A stretch of DNA of 64,000 nucleotides from Pseudomonadota bacterium (GCA_018240595.1 JAFEFL010000035.1:62001-126000); one strand, 5' to 3'. Positions 1-9,566 are shown, counted from the stretch's first letter. The notes: generated by a model not told the origin, from the letters alone. Made by a program: numbers and translations.

Positions 1-631
1 TCACCGCGCAGACCACCGCCGGCCCGGCATAGCCCTTGTCGGCCTTGACCTGATCGGTGCGCTTGTAGGACAGGCGCAAATCGTAGCGCAGCCGGCCGTC
101 GAACACGGCGAGGGTGCGGGCGCAGGCTTCCGGCGTCATGAGGTCGCCGTGGCCCGGCATGCGGATCAGGGTCGCCGTCATCGGATCGAGCACGCCGCGT
201 TTCGACGCCTCGGTGACCGGCACGCGCTCGGCTTCGGTCTCCGCCGGCGGATCGAGCTTGAGCTCGCGCACCGCGCCGGCATCGACTTTCAGGCTGATTT
301 CATCGGCCTTTTTGTAGGAATGGATGCTGGCGGTGTAGCTCGACAGCACCGGTTTGCCGGCCTGCACGGTGCCGTGAGTGATGGTCTGGCCATAGCCGCC
401 GGTGAAGGCGCGCATCAGCCCGGTGGTGGCGCCGGTCGCGGTCGCCGAATAATTGGCCTCATCGACGGTGATCAGCCAGGAGCCTTCGCCGATCGGCAGG
501 CCGGCCAAAGTCGCGACATAGCGGGCGTCGAGCCGCGCCTGGGCCACCGCCGGGCCGGCGAGCGTCAGCCCGGCGAGGACGGCGCCCGCGGCCGCCAGAC
601 CGATCCGTCGCAACTGCCGATATGTCCGCAC
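1..631 (-). CDS. DUF3108 domain-containing secreted protein (3' end cut)
   Basis: The minus-strand reading frame runs off the left edge of the window, so the C-terminus is missing. It opens with a GTG at 629-631 preceded by GGAG. An N-terminal signal peptide is clear: a basic start, then an Ala/Leu-rich core ending near a PAVAQA site at about residue 33. The mature part (YVATLAGLPIGEGSW near the start, later CARTLAVFDGRLRYDL) matches my memory of the DUF3108 family, periplasmic proteins of unknown function. In relatives a gene of this kind lies divergent from rpmB, as here. The function is unknown. There is no ATG at the N-terminus, so the GTG start is inferred from the SD-like sequence and the signal peptide. 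Confidence 0.8.
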   Translation of the reverse strand, partial: MRTYRQLRRIGLAAAGAVLAGLTLAGPAVAQARLDARYVATLAGLPIGEGSWLITVDEANYSATATGATTGLMRAFTGGYGQTITHGTVQAGKPVLSSYTASIHSYKKADEISLKVDAGAVRELKLDPPAETEAERVPVTEASKRGVLDPMTATLIRMPGHGDLMTPEACARTLAVFDGRLRYDLRLSYKRTDQVKADKGYAGPAVVCAV

Positions 632-777
632 GGGACCCTGCTCCTGCACCAGTGGCGCGGGCCTGTGGTCGGCCCGCATTGCGCCAATTCTTTGATGCGT
701 TGCTTGACCCGGTTAATCTAGGCCAAAGCCGCCCGAAAAAGCCTGAATTCCGGCTCAAATCGAGGCCAATCCCCAAC

Positions 778-806
778 TTGACGCCAAAGCCCGCGATCTC
801 TATACG
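778..806 (+). promoter_or_regulatory. Sigma-70-type promoter for rpmB
   Basis: TTGACG at 778-783 and TATACG at 801-806 are separated by exactly 17 bases. This is a near-consensus housekeeping promoter and the best one I found in the window. It would start transcription near 813, leaving a leader of about 110 bases before rpmB. An SD-like GAAGGATAAG precedes the rpmB ATG. Confidence 0.7.
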
Positions 807-924
807 TCCCCGGTCCAAGCCCCTCATCGCTGGAAACGGACTTGCGCAAGCCTAAGCGCTTGTCGGGGCGACAACTTTTCTCGCGGCGCCGGAAAGGCGA
901 CGTGCCATACGAAGGATAAGTGCC

Positions 925-1221
925 ATGTCCTGGCGTTGCGATCTGACCGGTAAGAAGCCGCTCGTCGGCCACAAAGTGAGCCATTCGAACATCAAGACCA
1001 AGCGCCGGTTCATGCCGAACCTGCAGAGCGTCTCGCTGACGTCCGAGATCCTCGGCCGCACCGTGCGCGCCCGCATCTCGACCAACGCGCTGCGCACGGT
1101 CGATCATCGTGGCGGCCTCGACGCCTTCCTGCTCAAGGCCAAGGACACCGATCTCGCGCCGAAGATGCTCGAGCTGAAGCGCCAGATCGTGAAGAAGTCG
1201 GCGGTCGCGAAAGCGAGCTGA
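925..1221 (+). CDS. rpmB: 50S ribosomal protein L28
   Basis: This 98-residue protein is a complete L28 of the long alphaproteobacterial form. The diagnostic N-terminus [20 protein letters not shown] is followed by the basic stretch [12 protein letters not shown] and later by the segment [15 protein letters not shown]. It is a structural protein of the large ribosomal subunit. The gene is monocistronic: it has its own promoter at 778-806 and a strong terminator directly downstream at 1251-1275. The start codon is supported by GAAGGATAAG a few bases upstream. Confidence 0.98.
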   Translation: MSWRCDLTGKKPLVGHKVSHSNIKTKRRFMPNLQSVSLTSEILGRTVRARISTNALRTVDHRGGLDAFLLKAKDTDLAPKMLELKRQIVKKSAVAKAS

Positions 1222-1250
1222 GTTTCTTAAGACCACCCGAGATTTGAAAG

Positions 1251-1275
1251 CGCCGCCCGAAAGGGCGGCGTTTTT
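1251..1275 (+). terminator. Rho-independent terminator of rpmB
   Basis: CGCCGCCC and GGGCGGCG form a perfect 8-base-pair stem with a GAAA loop, followed by TTTTTG. It lies 30 bases after the rpmB stop codon. Confidence 0.9.
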
Positions 1276-1308
1276 GTTTGCTGCAGGCGTAGTTTTTCGC
1301 TCCGGGAG

Positions 1309-1340
1309 ATTCTGAAGAACATTTCAGAATAACTTCAGAA
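1309..1340. promoter_or_regulatory. Clustered TTCWGAA palindromes upstream of the autotransporter
   Basis: ATTCTGAA (1309-1316) and TTCAGAAT (1323-1330) form a perfect 8-base inverted repeat with a six-base spacer. A further TTCAGAA follows at 1334-1340. The cluster sits about 110 bases before the autotransporter start and after the rpmB terminator, so it is placed like an operator. The binding protein is unknown. The same heptamer occurs at 5170-5176 in another palindrome. Confidence 0.35.
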
Positions 1341-1447
1341 CGTCGCTACCGGTCCTTCAGGACATCCGCGACGCGACCGTGGGATGACGCTCTCAGCGCG
1401 CGCTTATAGCCGGCCGCCGGCCGCCGCAGGCGCTCGGGAGACGAGGC

Positions 1448-4057
1448 GTGGCATCTGGATTCGTGAGGCGCCGGTTCGGGAAACCCGACCGGCTGCGGGC
1501 TGCCCTGCTGGCGTCGTCCGCGCTCGCCGCAGCCTCGCTGCTCCCGCTGGCCGGGCAGGCCCAAGCCCAGGACGCGACCTGGCTCGCCAATCCGGGTTCC
1601 GGCGATTTCAACACCGGGAGCAACTGGGACACCAGCAGCGTGCCGACCGGCACCGCGTATTTCGACGCGACGAGCACCTCCGGCCTGACGGTCCTGAGCA
1701 ACACGTCTATCGGCGGCTGGACGTTCAATGCGGGCGCTTCTGCCTACAGCATTACCAACAATTTTACGCTCGCGTTCACCGGCGCCGGCATTGCCGTTAA
1801 CGGCGGAAGCGTCACCATCAACAACAACAGCGGTCTCTCTTTCTCTAACGGCAGCACGGCGGGCGAAGCCACCATCGACAACCGCTGGAACCTGAACTTC
1901 TACGACAGCAGCTCAGCCGGCAGCGCCACCATCGTCAATAGCAGTAGTTTGTTTTCTACGCTGACCTTCAACAACAACAGCACGGCAGGCAGCGCATCGA
2001 TTACCAACTTACACGAGTTGACGTTCTACGGTAACACAACGGCCGGGAGCGCCACCATCACCAACTACGGCACCGTGCTGTTCGACGGCAACTCGACGGC
2101 CGGCAGCGCGCAACTGATCAACGGCGGAAGCAGCGCTGTCGTCAACTTCTGGACCCCCGGCCCAGCCAGCGACGGCAAGATCACCGCCGGCTCGATCGCC
2201 GGCAGCGGCCGCTTCGACCTCAACAGCACCGAACTGACGGTCGGCAGCAACAACCTGTCGACCGAGGTGACCGGCGTGCTGACCGGCGACGGACTCACGA
2301 CCGGAACGTCGCTGATCAAGACCGGCACCGGCACGCTGACCTTGTCCGGCACCAACACCTATACCGGCGCGACCACGGTGGATCACGGCACGTTGCTGGT
2401 CACCGGCTCGATCGCCAGTTCACCGTTGGTCTTGGTCAATCCCGGCGCATCGCTCGGCGGCACCGGTACCGTTGCGACGACCTTCCTCGACAGCGGCGCG
2501 ACGCTCGCGCCGGGCACGCCAGGCAGCATCGGCACGCTGACGGTCCAGGGCAATCTGACGTTTTGCAATTGCAGCATCTATGCCGTGAAGGTCTCTCCCA
2601 CAGGGGCCGACAAAACCGTGGTGACCGGACAAGCGGCCCTTGGCGGTACCGTGCAGGCCACGGCACTCGCCGGCAGTTTCCGCGGCCAGACCTACACCAT
2701 CCTCAATGCCACCGGCGGCCTGGGCGGCACCACGTTCGACAGCCTGACTTTCACCGGCAGTAGCATCAGCCCCGGCGCCCGCAATCCGCACCTGACTTAC
2801 GATGCGAACAACGTCTTTCTGGTGCTCGATCCCGGCACGCTGCAGCTTTCTCCAGGTGCCAGCGGCAATCAGAGCAGTGTCGCGGGCGGCATCAATGCTG
2901 CGGTCTTGAACGGCGGCACGCCGCCGGCTGCCTTCGACGCGTTGCTCAATATGAGCGGCACGCAGCAGGGCAATGCGCTCAATCAGGTCTCCGGTCAGCC
3001 CGGCGCCAGCAGCACGCAAAGCGCCTTCAACGCCATGCAGCAATTCATGGCGACGCTCGGCGGCTCCGCCGGTAACGGCGAAGGCGGCGTGACGTCATTC
3101 GCGGACGAAGCGCTTGGCTATGCATCGGCTGGGAAGCGCGACGCGAAGGCCCGCGAGGCTTATGCCGCGGTGACGCCGCACGACCGGCGCGCCATATCGT
3201 TCGAGCGGCGCTGGGGCGTGTGGGCGACGGGCTACGGCGGATCGAGCACGGTGAACGGCAGTACGGCGTCGGGCACCAGCACCACTACCAGCCGCGTCTA
3301 TGGCACTGTGGTCGGCGCCGATTATCGCCTCACGCCGGATACACGCGTCGGCTTCGCGCTCGGCGGCGCCGGCTACAATTTCTCGCTGTCGGACGGATTG
3401 GGCAGCGGCCGCGCCGATCTGTTCCAGATGGGGCTCTATGGCCGTCACAATTTCGGCGCCGCCTACGTCGCGTCCTCGCTCGCCTATGGCTGGCAGGATG
3501 TCACCACCGACCGCACCATCACCGTGTCGGGCACCGACAAGCTGACGGCGAACTTCAAGGCGAACACGTTGGCAGGGCGCACCGAGACAGGCTGGCGCTT
3601 CGTACCGTCGCCGATGTCCGGCATCGGCGTCACGCCTTACGCGGCTCTGCAGGTCACGAGCTTCCGCCTGCCGGGTTACGGCGAAACGGCGACGTCCGGC
3701 AGCAACGCTTTCGCGCTGTCCTACAGCGCTCAGACCACGACCAATCTGCGCAGCGAACTCGGCACGCGCCTGGACAAGGCGTTGCTCGTGCGCGGCGGCC
3801 TGCTCACGCTGCGTGGACGCCTCGCTTGGGCACACGATTCCAACACCGACCGGCCGGTGACCGCCGCCTTCCAGGCGCTGCCGGGCTCGAGCTTTACCGT
3901 GAACGGCGCGCAGCCGGCGGCCGATGCCGCGCTGGTCAGCGCCGGCGCCAGGATGGACTGGCTGAACGGCATCTCGCTCGCCGGCAGCTTCGAGGGCGAA
4001 TTCTCCTCCACCACCCGCAGCTACGCCGGCAAGGCGACCTTGCGCTACGACTGGTAG
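1448..4057 (+). CDS. Autotransporter with C-terminal outer-membrane beta-barrel
   Basis: This 869-residue protein is a type Va secretion autotransporter. Residues 1-41 are a signal peptide ending QAQAQ. The passenger contains about five imperfect 20-residue repeats with the core (S/T)TAGSAxIxN between residues 136 and 225, then a typical autotransporter-associated beta strand (KTGTGTLTLSGTNTYTGAT near residue 288). From about residue 588 (WGVWATGYGG) to the terminal YDW lies the 12-stranded translocator barrel. It starts at GTG, with GGGAGACGAGG just upstream. The passenger has no recognisable catalytic domain, so adhesion or surface display is only a guess. It is flanked by the rpmB terminator and a convergent gene. 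A second autotransporter of the same class lies at 48459-51620. Confidence 0.9.
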   Translation: MASGFVRRRFGKPDRLRAALLASSALAAASLLPLAGQAQAQDATWLANPGSGDFNTGSNWDTSSVPTGTAYFDATSTSGLTVLSNTSIGGWTFNAGASAYSITNNFTLAFTGAGIAVNGGSVTINNNSGLSFSNGSTAGEATIDNRWNLNFYDSSSAGSATIVNSSSLFSTLTFNNNSTAGSASITNLHELTFYGNTTAGSATITNYGTVLFDGNSTAGSAQLINGGSSAVVNFWTPGPASDGKITAGSIAGSGRFDLNSTELTVGSNNLSTEVTGVLTGDGLTTGTSLIKTGTGTLTLSGTNTYTGATTVDHGTLLVTGSIASSPLVLVNPGASLGGTGTVATTFLDSGATLAPGTPGSIGTLTVQGNLTFCNCSIYAVKVSPTGADKTVVTGQAALGGTVQATALAGSFRGQTYTILNATGGLGGTTFDSLTFTGSSISPGARNPHLTYDANNVFLVLDPGTLQLSPGASGNQSSVAGGINAAVLNGGTPPAAFDALLNMSGTQQGNALNQVSGQPGASSTQSAFNAMQQFMATLGGSAGNGEGGVTSFADEALGYASAGKRDAKAREAYAAVTPHDRRAISFERRWGVWATGYGGSSTVNGSTASGTSTTTSRVYGTVVGADYRLTPDTRVGFALGGAGYNFSLSDGLGSGRADLFQMGLYGRHNFGAAYVASSLAYGWQDVTTDRTITVSGTDKLTANFKANTLAGRTETGWRFVPSPMSGIGVTPYAALQVTSFRLPGYGETATSGSNAFALSYSAQTTTNLRSELGTRLDKALLVRGGLLTLRGRLAWAHDSNTDRPVTAAFQALPGSSFTVNGAQPAADAALVSAGARMDWLNGISLAGSFEGEFSSTTRSYAGKATLRYDW

Positions 4058-4067
4058 AAGGCGCCCT

Positions 4068-5111
4068 TCACTCGACCAGCGCGAACTGCAGCAGGATGTT
4101 GCGCTGGATCGCCGAGAAATTGTCGTCCGACACCAGCGTGACGATCGTCTCGCCGGCGTCGTTGCGATGCACGGCGATGCCTTCCATGTTGTCGATCTGG
4201 TAGCCGAGATCGGCCTTGATCAGCACCGGGCCGTCAACCAGCGCGCCTTCCTTGATGGCGCTAACCGGAATGCGGCGGATGCGCATGGCGACGCCCTTCA
4301 GCGGCGAGAAACTGCGCTCGAGCAGCAACAGATCGCCGGGCGGCAGGATGGTGCAGTCGCTGACATCGAAATCGTCGCTGCGCTTCACCGTGAAGCGCAG
4401 CGTCCCGGCCGCGTCGCGCGAGGCCGGATCGAGCACGAAGGAGCGGTGGTTGCCGGCGGCGTCGAGGCTTTCCTCGGTGACGGCGACCAGCTTGCCGGCG
4501 TAAGGCTGCCCCTGCGGCGGCGACGCCAGGCACTCGAGACTCTTGTTGTACTTGAAGGTCTTGAAATCCGGCGGCGTCGCGATCTGCTTGCCGCGCGAGG
4601 CGAGACCGTCCTTGACGGCAAACCGCACGATTTTCTCGACGCGCTCGATGCCGACGTAGAAATTATCGCCGATCCGCGTCAGCGATTCGGAATCGTATTT
4701 GTGCTGCGAGGCCAGCGGCTTGCCATTCGCGGCCAAGAGCGGCGCCATCTCGGCATCGGCCAGACCGACGGGACGGCCGTCGCGATAGACGATGCGGGCC
4801 TTGAGCCATGAGCCGTTGTCGGTGACGGCGAGGAAATGCGCGCCGTCCGGCTCCATGTGCAGCGCGGAAATGCCGCCGAAAGCGGCGAAGTCGGAGGTCA
4901 GCGCCAGCCCGCCGCGAAACTCCAGCGCGCTGAACCGCACCCGCGTCGGATCGCTGTTGTCGAACGCCGTGATCGGCGTCGCGCTGATGGTGATCGCGGT
5001 CGGCTCGGTGGCAAAGCGCGGTCCGCCCGCCAGCGCCCAGGTGCCGGCGGCAGTCGCTGCAATAATGAGAATCGCAGCGGCGATGATTCTGCGGCGGCGG
5101 AGAAGTCGCAT
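4068..5111 (-). CDS. Esterase-like activity of phytase family protein
   Basis: The 347-residue product has an N-terminal membrane anchor or signal (basic MRLLRRRR, then a hydrophobic stretch to about residue 28) and a periplasmic domain of the phytase-like esterase family (PF13449). The family segments ALEFRGGLAL and ISALHMEPDGAHFLAVTDNGSW near the start, and DNMEGIAVHRN near the end, are recognisable. The substrate is unknown, and the family name reflects weak esterase activity of distant relatives. It is on the same strand as cobT, 184 bases downstream, but a GC-rich hairpin and tandem palindromes lie between, so it may be transcribed separately. It converges with the autotransporter, with only 10 bases between their stops. 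Confidence 0.8.
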   Translation of the reverse strand: MRLLRRRRIIAAAILIIAATAAGTWALAGGPRFATEPTAITISATPITAFDNSDPTRVRFSALEFRGGLALTSDFAAFGGISALHMEPDGAHFLAVTDNGSWLKARIVYRDGRPVGLADAEMAPLLAANGKPLASQHKYDSESLTRIGDNFYVGIERVEKIVRFAVKDGLASRGKQIATPPDFKTFKYNKSLECLASPPQGQPYAGKLVAVTEESLDAAGNHRSFVLDPASRDAAGTLRFTVKRSDDFDVSDCTILPPGDLLLLERSFSPLKGVAMRIRRIPVSAIKEGALVDGPVLIKADLGYQIDNMEGIAVHRNDAGETIVTLVSDDNFSAIQRNILLQFALVE

Positions 5112-5147
5112 GACGGTCGATCAACCCTCCGTTCGTTCCCGCGCATA

Positions 5148-5180
5148 GCCGTTCGAAGAACGGCGTTCTTTCAGAACGCC
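5148..5180. promoter_or_regulatory. Two adjoining GTTC/GAAC inverted repeats upstream of the phytase-like gene
   Basis: GCCGTTC-N3-GAACGGC (5148-5164) overlaps GGCGTTC-N5-GAACGCC (5162-5180). They lie 37-69 bases upstream of the phytase-like start on the minus strand. The second palindrome contains TTCAGAA, as in the cluster at 1309-1340. They could be an operator or stacked hairpins; no regulator is identified. Confidence 0.3.
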
Positions 5181-5224
5181 TATGGCGGGAACCCAGTACT
5201 TAGCTCAGAAATCGCTGCCCCTGG

Positions 5225-5244
5225 GCCCCCGCTTTCGCGGGGGC
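5225..5244. repeat. GC-rich hairpin between cobT and the phytase-like gene
   Basis: GCCCCCGC and GCGGGGGC form an 8-base-pair stem with a TTTC loop. There is no T-run, so it is more like an intergenic palindromic element than a classical terminator, although it could slow transcription leaving cobT. Confidence 0.5.
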
Positions 5245-5295
5245 GAACGGAGTGGAGAAGGCACGCAATACCAGAGGAGTCCGCGCCAAGTGACT

Positions 5296-7197
5296 TTACG
5301 CCACCCGGCGCCGCGGCCGGCGTGACGGCGTCGCGGCGGCGCCCGATGCGCCCTCGGCGAACAGTTCGGCCAGCTTCTCGGTCATCGCGCCACCCAGTTC
5401 CTCGGCGTCGACGATGGTGACGGCGCGGCGATAATAGCGCGTGACGTCGTGACCGATGCCGATGGCGATCAGCTCGACCGGCGAGCGCGTTTCGATGTCC
5501 TCGATGACCCAGCGCAGGTGGCGTTCGAGATAGTTGCCCGGGTTGACCGACAGCGTCGAGTCGTCGACCGGCGCGCCGTCGGAGATCATCATCAGGATCT
5601 TGCGCTGCTCGGAGCGGGCGAGCAGGCGCTTGTGCGCCCAGTCGAGCGCTTCGCCGTCGATGTTTTCCTTGAGCAGGCCTTCGCGCATCATCAGGCCGAG
5701 ATTCTTGCGCGCGCGCCGCCACGGCGCGTCGGCCGACTTGTAGATGATGTGGCGCAGATCGTTGAGGCGGCCCGGATTGGCCGGCTTGCCCGCGGAGAGC
5801 CAGTGTTCGCGCGACTGTCCGCCCTTCCAGGCGCGCGTGGTGAAGCCGAGGATCTCGACCTTGACGCCGCAGCGCTCCAGCGTGCGCGCCAGAATATCGG
5901 CGCAGGTCGCGGCCACCGTGATCGGCCGGCCGCGCATCGAGCCGGAATTGTCGAGCAGCAGCGTCACCACGGTGTCGCGGAATTCGGTGTCCTTCTCCCA
6001 CTTGAAGGACAGAGCGTGCATCGGATCCATGATGACGCGGGTGAGCCGCGCCGGATCGAGGATGCCTTCCTCGAGGTCGAAGTCCCAGGAACGGCTCTGC
6101 TGCGCCATCAGCCGGCGCTGCAGACGGTTGGCGAGGCGCGCGACGACGCCCTGCAAGCTCGACAACTGCTTGTCGAGATAGCCGCGCAGCCGGTCGAGTT
6201 CTTCCGGCTCGCACAGATCCTCGGCGGCGATGGTCTCGTCGAACTTCATGGTGAAGGCGCGATAGTCCGGCCCGCGCGGCTCGTTCTGGCCGTGCTGGCG
6301 CGGCCGCTGCGGCTCGCCCGGCGTCTCGGCATCGCCGAGTTCGCTGTCATCGGCCATGTCGGCGGTCGGCGCCTCGGCGGCTTCGGACGCATCGTCCGGC
6401 ATGTCCTCGGTCGACATCTCGGTGTCTTCCGACGACATGCTCTGGTCTTCGTCGGACTCGGCCGCTTCGCCGTCGTCGCCGGATTCCTGATTCTTCTGCT
6501 CTTCCTCTTCGCCCTCGTCTTCGTCCTCGCTCTCGGACGAGCGATCCTCGCCCATCTCGAGCGCGTCGAGCAGGTCGTGCACGGCGTCGCTGAAGCGGCG
6601 CTGGTTCTCGATGACGTCTTCGAGACGGTCGAGATCCTCGCCGGCGCGCTCCTCGATCAGCGGCCGCCACAGATCGACCAGCTTCTTGGCCGCCGGCGGC
6701 GGCGCGAGACCGGTGAGACGCTCGCGCACCATCAGCGCCAGCGCTTCCTCGATCGGCGCATCGGCGCGCTGCGTCACCTGGTCGAACTTGGCGCGGGCGT
6801 AACGGTCGTCGAGCATCGCCGTCAGGTTCTGCGCTACGCCGTCCATGCGCCGCGAGCCGATCGATTCGACACGTGCCTGCTCGACGGCCTCGAACACCGC
6901 TCGGGCCTGCTGGCCCTGCGGCTGCAGCTTGCGATGCATCGTGGCGTCGTGACAGGCGAGCTTGAGCGCGATGGCGTCGGCATTGCCGCGGACGATGGCG
7001 GCCTCGGCGCGCGTCAGCTTGCGCGCCGGTTCCGGCAGGCGCACCTTGCCGCCGATGAGGCCGGGGCGTTCGGCGGCGTAGGCAATCTCCAGATCCGGCT
7101 TGCGCGCGATGGCACGCAGCGCACCGGCCACCGAGCGCTTGAACGGCTCGGTCGGCGATTCCTTGGTGGACGGCTTGGCTTTGCTGTTCGAGGCCAT
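5296..7197 (-). CDS. cobT: Cobaltochelatase subunit CobT
   Basis: The 633-residue CobT partners CobS in the AAA+/MIDAS module that drives ATP-dependent cobalt insertion into hydrogenobyrinic acid a,c-diamide by CobN, in aerobic cobalamin synthesis. The N-terminal CobT domain is followed by a very acidic linker (about residues 216-295, rich in E, D and S) and a C-terminal von Willebrand A domain with the MIDAS motif DNSGS at 416-420. All fit the family. It lies 58 bases downstream of cobS on the same strand; a short palindrome (7226-7246) occupies the gap. cobN is not in this window. The ATG at 7197 starts a normal-length protein. Confidence 0.96.
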   Translation of the reverse strand: MASNSKAKPSTKESPTEPFKRSVAGALRAIARKPDLEIAYAAERPGLIGGKVRLPEPARKLTRAEAAIVRGNADAIALKLACHDATMHRKLQPQGQQARAVFEAVEQARVESIGSRRMDGVAQNLTAMLDDRYARAKFDQVTQRADAPIEEALALMVRERLTGLAPPPAAKKLVDLWRPLIEERAGEDLDRLEDVIENQRRFSDAVHDLLDALEMGEDRSSESEDEDEGEEEEQKNQESGDDGEAAESDEDQSMSSEDTEMSTEDMPDDASEAAEAPTADMADDSELGDAETPGEPQRPRQHGQNEPRGPDYRAFTMKFDETIAAEDLCEPEELDRLRGYLDKQLSSLQGVVARLANRLQRRLMAQQSRSWDFDLEEGILDPARLTRVIMDPMHALSFKWEKDTEFRDTVVTLLLDNSGSMRGRPITVAATCADILARTLERCGVKVEILGFTTRAWKGGQSREHWLSAGKPANPGRLNDLRHIIYKSADAPWRRARKNLGLMMREGLLKENIDGEALDWAHKRLLARSEQRKILMMISDGAPVDDSTLSVNPGNYLERHLRWVIEDIETRSPVELIAIGIGHDVTRYYRRAVTIVDAEELGGAMTEKLAELFAEGASGAAATPSRRPRRRVA

Positions 7198-7225
7198 GTC
7201 TTTCGCGTACTCGCTGCCTTCTCAT

Positions 7226-7246
7226 CCTCTCCCACAAGGGGAGAGG
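7226..7246. repeat. Short palindrome between cobS and cobT
   Basis: CCTCTCCC and GGGAGAGG flank the loop ACAAG. The sequence resembles the CCTCTCCC/GGGGAGAGG arms near 47350-47380, so it may be a minimal copy of the same intergenic family. Confidence 0.5.
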
Positions 7247-7255
7247 GGAAGAAAG

Positions 7256-8242
7256 TTAGCTCAGCGCCACGTTCACCGACGACTCCGGCAGCTCGACGCC
7301 GAAGCAGCGCTGATAGAACTCGGCGACGATCGGCCGCTCGAGTTCGTCGCACTTGTTGAGGAACGTCAGGCGGAAGGCAAAGCCGACGTCCTGGAAGATG
7401 TCGGCGTTTTCCGCCCAGGTGATGACCGTGCGCGGGCTCATGACGGTGGAGAGGTCGCCGTTCATGAAGGCGTTGCGCGTCAGATCGGCGACGCGCACCA
7501 TCTTGGAGACGATGTCGCGGCCCTTCTCGTTCTGATAGTGCTTGGCCTTGGCGAGAACGATGTCCACTTCGTTGTCGTGCGGCAGATAGTTCAGCGTCGT
7601 CACCAGATTCCAGCGGTCCATCTGCGCCTGGTTGATCTGCTGCGTGCCGTGATAGAGGCCCGAAGTGTCGCCGAGGCCGATGGTGTTGGCGGTGGCGAAC
7701 AGGCGGAAAGCCGGATGCGGCTTGATCACGCGGCTCTGGTCGAGCAGCGTCAGGCGGCCCGAGGATTCCAGCACGCGCTGAATGACGAACATCACGTCCG
7801 GGCGGCCGGCGTCGTATTCGTCGAAACAGATCGCGACATTGTGCTGGTAGGCCCAGGGCAGAATGCCGTCGCGGAATTCGGTGACCTGCTGGCCATCCTT
7901 GAGCACGATGGCGTCCTTGCCGATCAGGTCGATACGGCTGATGTGGCTGTCCAGGTTGACGCGCACCATCGGCCAGTTGAGCCGCGCCGCGACCTGTTCG
8001 ATGTGGGTCGACTTGCCGGTGCCGTGATAGCCGGTGACGATGACGCGGCGGTTGCGCGCAAAGCCGGCGAGGATCGCCAGCGTCGTCGGGCGGTCGAAGC
8101 GGTAATCCGGATCGACGTCCGGCACATGTTCGTCGGTCTCGGAATAGGCCGGAACTTCCATGTCGCTGTCGATGCCGAAGACCTGACGGACGGACACCTT
8201 CAAGTCGGGAAGATTGGCGGGTTCTTGAACTGCGGTTGCCAT
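7256..8242 (-). CDS. cobS: Cobaltochelatase subunit CobS
   Basis: The 328-residue protein is the AAA+ ATPase of aerobic cobaltochelatase. The Walker A motif GYHGTGKS is at residues 71-78, and the CobS N-terminal segment [13 protein letters not shown] is present. I chose the ATG at 8242 (MATAVQEP) rather than an in-frame ATG 39 bases upstream, because GGAG lies just before it and CobS proteins usually begin this way. It is followed by cobT, giving the conserved cobS-cobT pair. Together they form stacked rings that load the CobN subunit, which is encoded elsewhere. Confidence 0.96.
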   Translation of the reverse strand: MATAVQEPANLPDLKVSVRQVFGIDSDMEVPAYSETDEHVPDVDPDYRFDRPTTLAILAGFARNRRVIVTGYHGTGKSTHIEQVAARLNWPMVRVNLDSHISRIDLIGKDAIVLKDGQQVTEFRDGILPWAYQHNVAICFDEYDAGRPDVMFVIQRVLESSGRLTLLDQSRVIKPHPAFRLFATANTIGLGDTSGLYHGTQQINQAQMDRWNLVTTLNYLPHDNEVDIVLAKAKHYQNEKGRDIVSKMVRVADLTRNAFMNGDLSTVMSPRTVITWAENADIFQDVGFAFRLTFLNKCDELERPIVAEFYQRCFGVELPESSVNVALS

Positions 8243-8436
8243 TGCTACTCCGTGGCCCCGGAACGGCGCGGGGCCGCACATTTTCGCCGGGATGAGGCTA
8301 TTTCAGGATGGTGACGGGCCAAGCTACCAGAAAGCCGGGGCGAAGCGGAAGCACCCGCGCCCGCACCTGGAACATAGCTCCAAACCGCCGTGATTTCAGT
8401 GTGTTAGGCCGGAACAGAGCGCGTCAAAATGGGCGC

Positions 8437-9036
8437 TCAGCCCATGCCGACGGACTTGAGATACTTATAAGCCTGAATGATTTCAATGAGCCGGTCCTCG
8501 GTCGAGCGGTCGCCGCCATTGGCGTCGGGATGGTGGCGTTTGACGAGGTCCTTGTAGCGCGCCGAGACCTGCGCCGGCGTGGCGCTGACCTCGAGGCTGA
8601 GCGCCTCGAAGGCCTTGCGCTCGGCATTGCGGATGACGCGGCTCTCGGTCTTGGCTTTCTGCTCGGTCCGGGCGCCGTTGCCGAACAGGCCGAAGGGATC
8701 GCCCTCGCCACCCAGCGCATCGAGGCCGGGCTTGGCGCGACCCTTCTTGCCGGTTCCCATCTTCCAGGTCGGACGATGGCCGGTGAGCGCATCCTTCTGA
8801 TAGGCGAGCACGGCGTCGTCGGCCATGCCGGCGAAGAAATTGTAGTTCTGGTTATATTCGCGCGCGTGCTTCAGGCAGTAATGCCAGTAGCCGGCCGCGT
8901 TCGGACCTTTCGGCGCCTTGTTGGTCGCCTTGTCCTTGCAATTCGCCCATTGGCACGTCGGGCCGTCGTTCTTGATACGACGGTCCTTGTCGGGCTTGAC
9001 GCGAATGCTGTCGAAAATTGAAGAGGTCGTTTTCAT
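8437..9036 (-). CDS. J-domain protein with an N-terminal Cys/His region
   Basis: The 199-residue protein carries a J domain at its C-terminus (about residues 133-196) with the HPD tripeptide in KRHHPDANGG, so it should stimulate an Hsp70/DnaK ATPase. It lacks the G/F, zinc-finger and substrate domains of DnaJ. The N-terminal third has CQWANC and HYCLKH, a CX4C...CX2H pattern that could bind zinc. A J-protein gene next to cobS is common in Hyphomicrobiales. It lies about 195 bases upstream of cobS on the same strand. The partner and substrate are unknown. Confidence 0.88.
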   Translation of the reverse strand: MKTTSSIFDSIRVKPDKDRRIKNDGPTCQWANCKDKATNKAPKGPNAAGYWHYCLKHAREYNQNYNFFAGMADDAVLAYQKDALTGHRPTWKMGTGKKGRAKPGLDALGGEGDPFGLFGNGARTEQKAKTESRVIRNAERKAFEALSLEVSATPAQVSARYKDLVKRHHPDANGGDRSTEDRLIEIIQAYKYLKSVGMG

Positions 9037-9154
9037 GACCGGACGTTATGCGCTCTTTTCCAGAATGCCCGCAAGTCTTGACAGCGGTATGGCAAGGCCG
9101 ATTCGGCGCCGCAACACCATTGACCGCGGCCATACGGTTGCCTAACTGCGTGCC

Positions 9155-9439
9155 ATGCCCAGCGACGATATCAATACCGCCGACCGGATTGAAAAGAAGC
9201 TGACCGCAGCGCTCGCGCCAGATAGCGTGAAAGTGCTTGATGAATCCCACCAGCATGAGGGCCATGCCGGTCACCGCCCGGGCGGGCAGACCCATTTCAG
9301 GGTCTATATCGTGGCGCAAGCCTTCGTCGGCAAGACCCGCGTCGATCGCCACCGCATGGTGAACGCAATTCTTTCGGATGAGTTGAAAGGCGGCGTGCAC
9401 GCGCTCGCCATTCATGCCCAGGCGCCGGGCGAAAATTGA
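9155..9439 (+). CDS. BolA family protein
   Basis: The 94-residue protein has the BolA fold: an N-terminal helix (RIEKKLTAALAPDSVKVLDES), the segment HQHEGHAGH, the strand THFRVYIVAQAF, and a helix ending in the family signature HRMVNAILSDEL and HALAIHAQAPGE. BolA proteins bind monothiol glutaredoxins and [2Fe-2S] clusters and take part in iron or redox control. It is divergent from the J-protein gene; the pairing of these two genes is seen in relatives. A palindromic element (9453-9544) separates it from the convergent corC-like gene. Confidence 0.93.
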   Translation: MPSDDINTADRIEKKLTAALAPDSVKVLDESHQHEGHAGHRPGGQTHFRVYIVAQAFVGKTRVDRHRMVNAILSDELKGGVHALAIHAQAPGEN

Positions 9440-9452
9440 GCGTTCCGCGATT

Positions 9453-9544
9453 GTCATGGTCCGCGCAGGCGGACCATCCAGCGCTTCCGGCCCATAAGTC
9501 TTATCGAATTCAGCGCTGGATCACCCGCCTTCGCGGGTGATGAC
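9453..9544. repeat. Intergenic palindromic element, GTCATGGTCCGC type
   Basis: The element is bounded by GTCAT and ATGAC. It contains the hairpin GGTCCGC...GCGGACC, a long-range pair CCAGCGC/GCGCTGG, and the hairpin TCACCCGC...GCGGGTGA. It fills the gap between the convergent bolA and corC-like genes, where it could act as a shared transcription barrier. Confidence 0.7.
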
Positions 9545-9566
9545 GCGCGGCGGTTTGGCTGCTGAG

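Noticed and set aside
5449..7359. 636-codon open frame on the plus strand opposite cobT
   Set aside because: It is antisense to intact cobT and cobS, with the Arg/Ala-rich composition typical of shadow frames.
9078..9106. TTGACA near bolA as a promoter
   Set aside because: At 17 bases the -10 would be ATTCGG, a poor match, so I do not list it.
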